The translations under genes and the position numbers were made by a program. This document shows, piece by piece, positions 8,641 through 17,118 of a stretch of 64,000 bases of DNA. Position 1 is the first letter of the stretch, and every line of letters begins with the position of its first letter. The notes beneath the pieces are model-generated. The model had not been told where the DNA came from and did no database searches. It saw only the letters and a program-made list of their open reading frames with translations. Source of the DNA: Antarcticirhabdus aurantiaca (GTDB lineage Bacteria > Pseudomonadota > Alphaproteobacteria > Rhizobiales > Rhizobiaceae); NCBI RefSeq assembly GCF_009765365.1, contig NZ_VTOM01000011.1:62001-126000 (forward strand). Reading direction: 5' to 3'.

Positions 8641-8967
8641 TTACTGGCCGGACGCCGGCGGACTTGCGGGCATCTCCATGCCGGGCATCGCGCCGTCTTT
8701 CGGTTCGGGCATCTTCATCGACGCCATCTTCGCGCAGCAGGGGCACCCGCCCGCCGCATCCGCCGACTGCCCCGGCGTCGTCTGCCCGGGCATGGACTGG
8801 GACGCCGCCGCCTTGGACGCGCCGCCGCACATCATGCCGTCGGCGGCGGACGTGGCCTGCGCCGTCCCCGTTGCCGACGCCTGTTCCATCATGCCGCATC
8901 CGGCCGCAGCCGCCGGGAAGGTGCCGATGGCCGTGAACGCGGCCGCGGCGAAGACGAGGTTCCTCAT
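8641..8967 (-). CDS. Small Met/Cys-rich exported protein
   Basis: A 108-residue protein begins MRNLVFAAAAFTAIG and has a signal peptide ending near AAAAGC. The mature part is rich in methionine and cysteine: CGMM, DGMMCGG, GGCPCCAKMASMKM and AMPGMEM. Such clusters suggest periplasmic binding of soft metals (Cu, Ag, Cd, Hg), fitting its place beside the P-type ATPase. The RBS GGAGAG sits 4 nt before ATG 8967. I recognise no named family; the metal-binding role is inference. Confidence 0.68.
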   Translation of the reverse strand: MRNLVFAAAAFTAIGTFPAAAAGCGMMEQASATGTAQATSAADGMMCGGASKAAASQSMPGQTTPGQSADAAGGCPCCAKMASMKMPEPKDGAMPGMEMPASPPASGQ

Positions 8968-9120
8968 GGGTCTCTCCGTGTGTTTCGATCGCTGGGGACA
9001 ATGCAGGGTCTCCCGATGATCCGCCAAAACCTTCGACGCCGCAGCCGGGCATCCCGGAGAGGGCAAGCCGGCCGGTCGCCGCTCTTGCCGAACTGAATTG
9101 ACTGCGGGCCGCCCACGCGG

Positions 9121-9503
9121 GACGCGCTTGCGAGGGGCACCAATCCGTGGTCGATCTTGGGCACGCCGACACGCTGAGACAGGCAGATGCCGGACTGGCC
9201 GCTGAAGACGTTGGCGAGGAAGCAGCCGGTCGCGATGTAGACGGCCTTGCCGGAGCCGAAGAGCTCGATGCCCATGATGGTGGAGGCGCCCGCGAAAACA
9301 ACGACGAAGCCGATCCCGGCGAAGAGGTCGACCTGCCCGCCGGTCGCGTGGCCGATCGACGATCCAGGCCCGGCGCCAATGAAGATCACGAAGGGCGAGC
9401 CGACAAGTAGCGTGGTGCGGTCGAGCGGGTAGATCGTCGTGACCTGCGCGACGGCCGCGGAGGCAAGGCAGGTCGTAACTGCGAAAAGGCAAGAAGGCTG
9501 CAC
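9121..9503 (-). pseudogene. Decayed ClC-type chloride channel fragment
   Basis: The minus frame contains recognisable pieces of the second half of a ClC channel/antiporter: ATGGQVDLFAGIGFVVVFAGA, then TIMGIELFGSGKAVYIATGCF, then FSGQSGICLSQRVGVPKIDH. The residues normally between FAGA and the TLMGIE-like segment (NTPIA-type, part of the ion path) are missing. There is no N-terminal half; the frame starts abruptly at 9503 and runs on into unrelated sequence. This is a remnant, not a working channel. Confidence 0.62.
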
Positions 9504-9801
9504 ATGGTCCAGAAGTGATGCGGCCCCGCGCTGCTACCGTCCTATGTCACCTAAATGCCAGCGTCGGCTGCACCGTTGTATATAGTGGAATTTGAGTTCT
9601 ACTACCCCTCGATCTCAAACCTTGAGGTTGATGCTTCGGTGCCGATTTCCCCGTATCGGTGCATGTCCGCTTCGACAGTCCGAAAAAAGTGTCCGCGGAC
9701 ATCATGGCCTGAAAACGCGAACGGCGAAGGCGCTGGCACCCCTGCTAAGCTTCGGTTTCAGAGGGGGGCGTAAGCTGGCGGACACATTTTGAAGTAATAT
9801 A
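9504..9801. other. Non-coding scar between ClC remnant and truncated phoX
   Basis: No gene is supported here. The stretch is less G+C-rich than its surroundings and includes the perfect 12-bp palindrome TGTCCGCGGACA (about 9690-9701) and a related GGCGGACACA near 9777. These may be relics of a mobile-element end or resolution site. No transposase or integrase remnant could be read. Confidence 0.4.
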
Positions 9802-11373
9802 AACCACGAGTATACCAACGAGCACCTGATGTTCCCGGGGATCGTCCAGGTGGTCGAGAAGCCGGACGAGGACGACGCGACCAAGATGGTCAAGGAGCTG
9901 CAGATCGCTCCGGCCGACCAGAAGCGCGTCGACATCGAGATGGCCGCGCATGGCGGCACGGTGGTCGAGATCCGCAAGGACGAGGCCGGCAAGTGGCAGG
10001 TCGTCACCGACGGCAAGCTCAACCGCCGCATCACCGCCGGCACCGAGATGGAACTGCGCGGCCCGGCCGCCGGTCACGACCGCCTGAAGACGAACGCCGA
10101 CCCCAGCGGCACCAAGGTCTTCGGCACGATCAACAACTGCGCCGGCGGCGTCACGCCCTGGGGCACCTACATCATGGCCGAGGAGAACATCCACGGCTAC
10201 TTCATGGGCGAGCTGCCCGCCGATCATCCGGAAGCCGCCAACTACAAGCGGCTCGGCATCCCCGAGGGCACCTATGCCTGGGGCAACTTCCACGACCGGT
10301 TCGACGTCGCCAAGGAGCCGAACGAGGCCAACCGCTTCGGCTGGATCGTCGAAGTCGACGTGATGGACCCGAACTCGGTTCCGAAGAAGCGCACCGCGCT
10401 CGGCCGCTTCAAGCACGAGGGCGCCGAATCGATCGTCGCGAAGGACGGCCGCGTCGTCTTCTATCTCGGCGACGACGAGCGCTTCGACTACGTCTATAAG
10501 TTCGTGACAGCCAAGACCTACAACCCGAACGACCGCGCCGCCAACATGGACCTCCTCGACGAGGGCACGCTCTACGTCGCGAAGTTCGAGGAGGACGGCA
10601 CGGTCGATTGGCTGCCGCTCGTCCACGGCGAGGGCCCGCTGACCGCCGCCAACGGCTTCAACTCGCAGGCCGACGTCCTCATCGAGACGCGCCGCGCCGG
10701 CGATCTCCTCGAGGCGACGCCGATGGACCGCCCGGAGGACATCGAGCCGAACGGCAGCAACGGCCGCGTCTACGTCATGCTGACCAACAATACACGCCGC
10801 AAGGACGAGCAGGTCGACGCGGCCAACCCGCGCGCCAAGAACGCCTTCGGCCACATCATCGAGATCGCCGAGAACGACGGCGACTTCACCGCCACGACGG
10901 GCAAGTGGGAAGTGCTGCTGAAGTGCGGCGACCCCTCGGTGGCCGAGGTCGGCGCGACCTTCTCGACGGAAACGACGAAGAACGGCTGGTTCGGCATGCC
11001 CGACAACTGCGCCGTCGACGCCGAAGGCCGCCTCTGGGTCTCCACCGACGGCAACTCGCCCTCTGGCACGGGTCGCACCGACGGCCTCTGGGCGGTGGAC
11101 ACGGACGGCGAGGCGCGCGGCACATCCAAGCTCTTCTTCCGCGTGCCGGTCGGCGCCGAGATGTGCGGTCCCCTGATCCTCGACGACATGGCCACCGCCT
11201 TCGTCGCGGTCCAGCACCCCGGCGACGGCGGCGACGACTGGGAGGGCTTCGGCCGCCTGTCCTACTACGAGGACCTCTCCACGCGCTGGCCGGACTTCGA
11301 CGACGCCTTGCCGACCCGCCCCTCGGTGATCGCCATCACCCGCCAGGGTGGCGGTCGCATCGGCGAGGCCTGA
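9802..11373 (+). pseudogene. phoX: 5'-truncated PhoX-family alkaline phosphatase
   Basis: The frame opens with NHEYTNEHLMFPG at 9802, a conserved internal PhoX (DUF839) motif, immediately after non-homologous DNA with a stop at 9790. PhoX normally has about 600-700 residues with a Tat signal peptide. Here the signal and roughly the first 100-150 residues are absent, while the rest to the TGA at 11373 is intact (for example GTINNCAGGVTPWGTYIMAEEN). An internal ATG at 9829 could give a 514-residue cytoplasmic product. PhoX is a Ca/Fe-dependent periplasmic phosphatase, so without export this copy is probably non-functional. Confidence 0.75.
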
Positions 11374-11399
11374 GGCCAGGATCGACGATTTCAGGGTAA

Positions 11400-11431
11400 G
11401 AAGCGGGCGGTCCGAAAGGGCCGCCCGCTTC
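11400..11431 (+). terminator. Strong stem-loop after phoX
   Basis: A stem of about 11 bp (GAAGCGGGCGG ... CCGCCCGCTTC) with loop TCCGAAAGGG follows the phoX stop by 26 bp. It is followed by GTTCT, a weak T-run, and is typical of alphaproteobacterial intrinsic terminators. Confidence 0.7.
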
Positions 11432-11637
11432 GTTCTGAAGCGACCGGTGGGATCCAGTCTCGGCGAGCCACGCCGCAAAGGAGGCTCCCGCTCTGAACGG
11501 CGAGGCCGCGACGGACGCCGCCATCCTTCGCCGCTGCGCAGCCTGCTTCGCCGCGAGCCGTGGCAGATCGTTTCCCGGCTTCACTTCCGGAGCGGGCCGC
11601 CCAGATACGTCGCCGAAACGGACAACGGAGACAACTC

Positions 11638-11943
11638 TTGCGAGCGATATGCATCCTGGTCGTCGGCATCGCGCTGTCGGCCTGCACACAGACCCGCATC
11701 GAGCGGCCCTACGGCAACGACATGCTCCCGGCCGGAGGAGCCTCGCAGTCTTACGGGAACGACATGCTGGCCAGCGCCGAGGTCACGGCGTTCCAGGCCG
11801 TCGATGCCCATCTGCGATATCGCGACGCGCGGATCGAATACGACGCCCGGAACTGCGCGATCTACCAGGGCATCGGTCCCGACGGGCGCGTCTACCGGGA
11901 GTTGCTGCGCAATCCCGACAACACGACGATCTGCCGGCCCTGA
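11638..11943 (+). CDS. Small putative lipoprotein
   Basis: The proposed TTG start at 11638 follows GGAGA by 6 nt and gives a 101-residue protein. Its hydrophobic leader ends in the lipobox LSAC (Cys18), so it should be lipidated and anchored in the envelope. A longer frame from ATG 11560 would put the signal sequence in the middle of the protein, so it is less likely. The mature part has two copies of YGNDML and a C-terminal pair of cysteines (NCAIYQ, TICRP). Its function is unknown. Confidence 0.6.
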   Translation: MRAICILVVGIALSACTQTRIERPYGNDMLPAGGASQSYGNDMLASAEVTAFQAVDAHLRYRDARIEYDARNCAIYQGIGPDGRVYRELLRNPDNTTICRP

Positions 11944-12095
11944 CCGCGTGACACGCGTCGGGGGCGCGAACGAGGGCGCCTGACGAGTGGCGGCCGATCC
12001 TCTCGAGGAGCGTGACGCAGCATCGGCCAGGGCGCGGCGCCACCCGTCTCCGCAAGCAGGCGAGTGGCCTGGGTTTTTCCGGGCGCTCCGCCGTC

Positions 12096-13397
12096 TCAGG
12101 CGAGCTGCCGCACCGCTTCCGCTTCGCTCGCCGCGGCCGCCTCGTTCTCCGCCAGCGCGTCGGCCGCGCGCGGATCGAGCGTCGCGGAGGTCGGCGTCTG
12201 CTCCTTGGCGAGCGGCGCGACCTTGAAGTCGGCGCGGGCTTCCGCCGGCGGGGCCTGCCGGCGGAAGGTCCGATAAAAGGCGTAGAGTGCCAGAACCCCG
12301 CTCGCCACGCCCATGAGCTGGAAGAGGCCGGCCGGACCGCCGCGCTCCATCAGTTCGGCGGCCAGCAGCGGCCCGCCCATGGTGCCGAAGCCGTAAAGGA
12401 TCAGGAGGCCGCCGGCGACCTTCACGAAATCCTGTGAGCGGGCGTGGTCGTTGGCGTGGGCGACGGCGATCGAATAGATGGGATAGATGATCCCGCCCAG
12501 AACGAAGGCGACGCCGAAGAGAAAGAGCGCGCCGCGCCCTTCCGCCATGGTGCCGGCGATGGCGCCGGCGAGGCCTAGAAGGCCGGCGGCGGTGAGCACG
12601 TAGCGGCGGTCCATGCGGTCCGACATGCGCCCGAGCGGGATCTGGAAGACGATGCCGCCGGCCATGGTGACGACGAGGAGGGTGGCGATCTGCGTCGTCG
12701 TGAGCCCCACCTCGCGGCCGAGCACCGGCGCCATGTTGCCCCAGGCGCCCGACAGCACGCCCGACAGGACGACGCCCGCCACCGCCACCGGCGAGTTGCG
12801 CCGGAGCATGCCGATGTCGAGCTTCACGGTCGCGATCGGCGCCGGGGTCTGGGCGCGCGAGAGCGCCGTCGGGATCACCGCGAGCGCGAACAGGATCGCG
12901 CAGAGCATGAAGGGCAGCTCGACCTCCGGCCGGGCGAGCGGCATGACGTACTGACCCGCCATCATGCCTGCCATGGTCACCACCATGTAGACGGAGAAGA
13001 CGAGCCCGCGCGATTCGTTGGTGACGCGCTCGTTCAGCCAGCTCTCGACGATCGTGTAGCAGCCCGCGAGGCAGAAGCCGGACAGGGCGCGGAACAGGAT
13101 CCAGGCGAGCGGGTGCACGATGATGCCCGCGAGCAAGATGCCGATCGCCAGGAGCGCCGCCAGGCTCGCGAAGGTGCGCACGTGGCCCGCCTGCCGCACC
13201 ATGCGCGGCACGACGAGGCAGCCCACCGTGAAGGCGACGGCGTAGCCCGTGCCCATCCAGCCGATCTGATAGGGCGACCAGCCCTCGATGGAGCCGCGCA
13301 CGGGAAGGAGGATGCCCTGCAGACCCGCCCCGGCCATGAGGAAATAGGTCGAAAGCAGCAGCGCGAAGATCGGCAGGAGCGTCCGCGACATCGGCAT
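12096..13397 (-). CDS. MFS transporter (YcaD-like)
   Basis: The 433-residue protein has 12 predicted membrane segments. The inter-repeat loop motif GRMSDRMDRRYVL and the N-half segment ESWLNERVTNESRGLVFSVYM resemble the YcaD/YfkF-type MFS group. The start ATG (MPMSRTL) has AAGGA 9 nt upstream and is preferred to more upstream starts that would add a charged, non-conserved leader. The C-terminal tail of about 45 residues is hydrophilic and alanine/glutamate-rich. The substrate is unknown. The gene is convergent with the lipoprotein gene. Confidence 0.85.
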   Translation of the reverse strand: MPMSRTLLPIFALLLSTYFLMAGAGLQGILLPVRGSIEGWSPYQIGWMGTGYAVAFTVGCLVVPRMVRQAGHVRTFASLAALLAIGILLAGIIVHPLAWILFRALSGFCLAGCYTIVESWLNERVTNESRGLVFSVYMVVTMAGMMAGQYVMPLARPEVELPFMLCAILFALAVIPTALSRAQTPAPIATVKLDIGMLRRNSPVAVAGVVLSGVLSGAWGNMAPVLGREVGLTTTQIATLLVVTMAGGIVFQIPLGRMSDRMDRRYVLTAAGLLGLAGAIAGTMAEGRGALFLFGVAFVLGGIIYPIYSIAVAHANDHARSQDFVKVAGGLLILYGFGTMGGPLLAAELMERGGPAGLFQLMGVASGVLALYAFYRTFRRQAPPAEARADFKVAPLAKEQTPTSATLDPRAADALAENEAAAASEAEAVRQLA

Positions 13398-13548
13398 GAC
13401 CGACAATCCTTCGAGGCGAAGAGCAAGGGGGCGGCAGCTCCGCGACCTCCCATCGCGCCTCTGCCCGTCTGCCTCGGTCCATACCGCCGCCATGCCGTCG
13501 CCGTCCGGCCGAATTGCGACCGGACGGGACAATTTTGATGACGCGCCG

Positions 13549-15960
13549 TTACTCCGCCGGCTGCGCCGCCGCCACGGGTCCCGGATTGTTGGCGGGTGGC
13601 CCCAGGCGCTGGGCGGCGCCGTCGATTCGGAGGCGCTGCTCGGCGTTCTGGAACTCGATGCCGGCCGCGTCCAGGCGCTTCTTCAGGCGCCGGTTGAACT
13701 CGCGCCCGACCCCCCATTGCTGCAGCGGCAGGCAGCGTAGCGCGCCCTTGATCGTCACGCCGTCGGCCGAGAAGCCGTCGACGCCCCAGATCTCGATGGG
13801 CGCCAGCATCTCGCGGCCGAAGCGCGGATCGCTCTGCAGCTCCGCGCCGACCTCGCGCATGATGTCCATCGTCTTGTCGGCGTCGGCGCCGTAGGCGATC
13901 GCGACGGTGATGCCGAAGACGCCGTAGCCGCGCGAGGAGTTCTGCAGCGCCTTGATCTGGCTGAAGGGGATCGAGTGCAGGGCGCCGTTGCCGTCGCGCA
14001 GACGAAGCGTGCGGATCGTCATGCCCTCGACGACGCCGCTCTTGTCGCCAGCGGTCACCGTGTCGCCGATGGCGATGGTGTCCTCGAAGATGATGAAGAA
14101 GCCCGTGATGACGTCCTGGACGAGCTGCTGCGCGCCGAAGGAGAAGGCGAGGCCGACGACACCGGCACCGGCGAGCAGCGGGGTCACGTCGACGCCGATA
14201 TTGGCGAGGATCGCGATCACAGCGATCACCGAGAGCACCACGAAGACGAGGTTGCGGATCAGCGGCAGGAGCGTGCGCACCCGGCCCGAATGGGCCCGCA
14301 CGCGCCCGCGGCTGTCCGTCGGGCTGATGGCGTGCTCGATGATCGTGTCGATGGTCACCCAGATCGCGTAGATCACGGCGGGGATGAGGACGAGCGAGGT
14401 CGCCGGCCGGACGATCCGCTGGCCGTTCTCCGAGGCGAGCCAGGCCGACAGGTCGAAACCCCAGACGTCGATCGCCTGGAGCGCGACGTAGACCGCGACG
14501 GTGATCTGCAGGACGACGTGCAGGATGTCGAGGTAGCGGCCGATCAGGGCGCGGCGCAGCGACGGGCGCTTCTTCTGGTTGAGCGCAGCGCGCCGGAAGA
14601 GCGCGTTGACGAGCGCCAGCGTCGCCACGCCTGCCACGACCCAGGCCAGCGCCGTCGTGCTCTGCAGGATGAAGTCGTTGCCGCCGAGGCCGAGCAGGCG
14701 CGCGGCGAGGTTGGCGAGGATGAAGGCGAGCGCCAGGACGTGCCAGTAGTCGCCGAAGAAGCGCAGCGTCGAGTCGAGGATGCCCGAGCCCTTGGACCCG
14801 TCCTCGGCGTATTTCTGCCGGCGGGTGCGCCGGTGGACGAGAAGGCTGCGCACCGTCAGCCGGTGGCGCAGGACGAAGGCGCAGGTGAAGCCCGCCAGCG
14901 CTACGTCGACCAGAAAGGCGGCGACCGCGGTGACGTTGAAGCCGATGGCGGCGCGAACCGGAAACTCGCGAAGCATGCTCGACAGCGCGGCGACCGCCGC
15001 CAGCGAGGCGAGCCAGGGCAGAAGCCGCTTCTCGGCATAGCTGATCAGCCGCCAGCCGCGGGACGGGCCGAGGCTGAGGAGAAGGTAGGTGCCGACCTGC
15101 CGAACGATCAGCGCGGCAAAGAGGGGCGAGAACAGCGCCAGGAAAAGCTGGCCCTCACGGAAGGTCGGCGCGAAGAGACCGGCCCAGCTCGACGCGAGAC
15201 CGATCGCCAGGATCACCGGCAGGAAGCCGAAGAGCGCCTTGCGGCCGACCGCCGCGGCGATGCCGAGGCCGGTCTTCTTCGGCGGCTCGCGCAACCGCCG
15301 CCGCTCGCGCAGCCAGCCGTTCTTGAAGAGAAGGACGAGAAGGCCGGTGACGATCGCGATGCCGGGCAGCGCCCAGCCGAGGAAGTTGAGCGTCGCCTGC
15401 CCGCCGAAGCTGCGGCCGGCCCGGTCGCCGATCTCGCCGACTGCATCCACGAGCCGCTTCTCGACATCGCCCTCGACCACGGCATCGCGCAGGTCGCGGC
15501 CCGTGTCGGCGAGGCTCGACGACAGGACGCTGATCAGCCCGTCTTCCGACAGAACCGCCTCGGCCGGGGTCTCGGCACCCGCTTCGCCATCAGTCGGAGC
15601 CGCGGTCTCGGCCGACTGGGCGTCTCCCGCCGCCGCCGGCGCATCGCCCGAGGCTTCCGCTGGCGCGTCGCCCGCGCCCGCGCCCGCAGCGGGAGCCGCA
15701 GCCGAGGGATCCGCGCCACCCCTGGCCATCGCCGCTTCCAGCGAGCGGAGCTCCTCGACGAGCCCGGCGCGCCGCGTGTCGTCCTGCAGAAGCCCGATCA
15801 GATCGCGCACGGCCTGGAGATCCGCGGCCGTCGTCGCGGGGACCGAAGCGGCCGGCGGGGGGGCCGTGGTGGGGGAGGACGGGGTCTGCGCGAAGGAGGG
15901 CAGGGCTGCGAGGAGCCAGAACGCGAGAGCCGGCGCGAGCGCCGAAAGGTTGCGGATCAT
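13549..15960 (-). CDS. MscS-family mechanosensitive ion channel (large)
   Basis: The 803-residue protein begins with a signal peptide (ends ALPSFAQ). An Ala/Pro-rich periplasmic segment (about 25-140) and a series of membrane helices follow. The MscS core near residues 560-760 contains LLAGAGVVGLAFSFGAQQLVQDVITGFFIIFEDTIAIGD, the pore helix TM3 and beta-domain start. Such channels open under membrane tension to release osmolytes in hypo-osmotic shock. The size and periplasmic domain resemble the YbdG/MscK-like large class. A Pro/Ala-rich tail ends the protein. Confidence 0.9.
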   Translation of the reverse strand: MIRNLSALAPALAFWLLAALPSFAQTPSSPTTAPPPAASVPATTAADLQAVRDLIGLLQDDTRRAGLVEELRSLEAAMARGGADPSAAAPAAGAGAGDAPAEASGDAPAAAGDAQSAETAAPTDGEAGAETPAEAVLSEDGLISVLSSSLADTGRDLRDAVVEGDVEKRLVDAVGEIGDRAGRSFGGQATLNFLGWALPGIAIVTGLLVLLFKNGWLRERRRLREPPKKTGLGIAAAVGRKALFGFLPVILAIGLASSWAGLFAPTFREGQLFLALFSPLFAALIVRQVGTYLLLSLGPSRGWRLISYAEKRLLPWLASLAAVAALSSMLREFPVRAAIGFNVTAVAAFLVDVALAGFTCAFVLRHRLTVRSLLVHRRTRRQKYAEDGSKGSGILDSTLRFFGDYWHVLALAFILANLAARLLGLGGNDFILQSTTALAWVVAGVATLALVNALFRRAALNQKKRPSLRRALIGRYLDILHVVLQITVAVYVALQAIDVWGFDLSAWLASENGQRIVRPATSLVLIPAVIYAIWVTIDTIIEHAISPTDSRGRVRAHSGRVRTLLPLIRNLVFVVLSVIAVIAILANIGVDVTPLLAGAGVVGLAFSFGAQQLVQDVITGFFIIFEDTIAIGDTVTAGDKSGVVEGMTIRTLRLRDGNGALHSIPFSQIKALQNSSRGYGVFGITVAIAYGADADKTMDIMREVGAELQSDPRFGREMLAPIEIWGVDGFSADGVTIKGALRCLPLQQWGVGREFNRRLKKRLDAAGIEFQNAEQRLRIDGAAQRLGPPANNPGPVAAAQPAE

Positions 15961-16045
15961 ACGGTCCCTGGTTGTCTGGATTGCCGTAGGCTGCCTTGAG
16001 CACGGCGACGTTGTCGATATCGTGACGGCGCCCGCGGCCGGCGTG

Positions 16046-16981
16046 TCAGCCGAGCGTGTCGAGCCGGCCCTTCAGCGCGAGGAGGTCGCGCCAGGCGAGC
16101 TTCTTCTGCGCGGGCTGGCGCAGGAGATAGGCCGGGTGCAGCATGGCCATGGCCGGCATGGTGCGCTCCCCGACGCTCAGTTCCAGCCAGCGCCCGCGCA
16201 GGCGCAGGATGCCCTCTTCGGTGGAGAACACGCTTTTCGCCGCGGCATTGCCGAGGCAGACCACGACCCTCGGCGCCACCAGCTCGACGTGGCGGTGGAG
16301 AAAGGGCAGGAAGATCTCCGTCTCGGCCGGCGTCGGGGTTCGGTTGCCCGGCGGGCGCCAGGGCACGGTGTTCGTCACGCGCACGGCGTCGCGCTCGACG
16401 CCGATGGATTTCAGCATGCGGTTGAGGAGCTGCCCCGAGCGCCCGACGAAGGGGCGGCCGGCCATGTCCTCGTCTCGGCCCGGCGCCTCGCCGATCAGCA
16501 TGAGATCGGCGTCGGCCGCGCCGTCGCCGAAGACGCAGGACCGTGCCGACAGGCGCAGGCTCGATCCCTCGAAGCGCCGCAGCGCCGCTTCCAACTCGTC
16601 CAGGCTGCCGGCTTCCGCCGCGCGGGCGCGCGCTTCCGACACGGCCTCGCCCTCGAGCAGGGCGGGACGGCGAACGATTTCGGCCGGTGGCGCATCGGGC
16701 GCTTCCGCGAACGGCGCGAAGGCGCCGGGCGGAGCAGGCTCGCGGCCGAGGGGGCCGCCGGGCTCTCTCGAAACGCGCGGGGCGGCTGGACCCGATGCGG
16801 GCGGTGGCGGCGGGCGCACGCCCGCAGCGCCGGCCCGCCGCTCCTCCTCGGCGCGCGTTTCGGCGAAACGGTCGCGCGGCGCTTCGGACACGAAGGCGTC
16901 GACGCCGGAGTCGAGATACCATTCGAGGAGGTTCGCCACCCCCTCCAGTGCCACAGCCTCGTTTGCGTTCCGCTCGCTCAT
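16046..16981 (-). CDS. Uracil-DNA glycosylase superfamily, family-4-like without Fe-S cysteines
   Basis: The 311-residue protein has the UDG motif GEAPGRDEDMAGRPFVGRSGQLL and motif 2 as MLHPAYLL near the C-terminus. Family-4 enzymes remove uracil from DNA and carry a [4Fe-4S] cluster on four cysteines. Here those positions are replaced: the CRPPGNRTP-type cysteine is Trp in PWRPPGNRTP, the next is Phe in EIFLPFL, and there is no N-terminal CxxC. Residues 40-120 are a Pro/Ala-rich linker. The start is uncertain; ATG 17017 has a better Shine-Dalgarno (GAAGG) than 16981. Confidence 0.78.
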   Translation of the reverse strand: MSERNANEAVALEGVANLLEWYLDSGVDAFVSEAPRDRFAETRAEEERRAGAAGVRPPPPPASGPAAPRVSREPGGPLGREPAPPGAFAPFAEAPDAPPAEIVRRPALLEGEAVSEARARAAEAGSLDELEAALRRFEGSSLRLSARSCVFGDGAADADLMLIGEAPGRDEDMAGRPFVGRSGQLLNRMLKSIGVERDAVRVTNTVPWRPPGNRTPTPAETEIFLPFLHRHVELVAPRVVVCLGNAAAKSVFSTEEGILRLRGRWLELSVGERTMPAMAMLHPAYLLRQPAQKKLAWRDLLALKGRLDTLG

Positions 16982-17118
16982 GGCTCCGTCATAGCGCATC
17001 GTGTCCAGGCGCGACATTCGCCTTCGCACGCGAAGCCGCGTCGAAGCGACCTTTGATCGAGGCTGCGCTACCGTTTAGGACGGTTCCAGACAGCTTCGCC
17101 GATCGCCCAGGATTTCTC

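Noticed and set aside
13975-15999. A 674-codon plus-strand frame opposite the MscS gene
   Set aside because: It is an antisense artefact; the MscS pore motif on the other strand is unambiguous.
16046-16981. Assigning the glycosylase to the covalent UdgX class
   Set aside because: UdgX needs an extra KRRIH-type loop, which is not present. The GEAPGRDE motif alone is shared with family 4.
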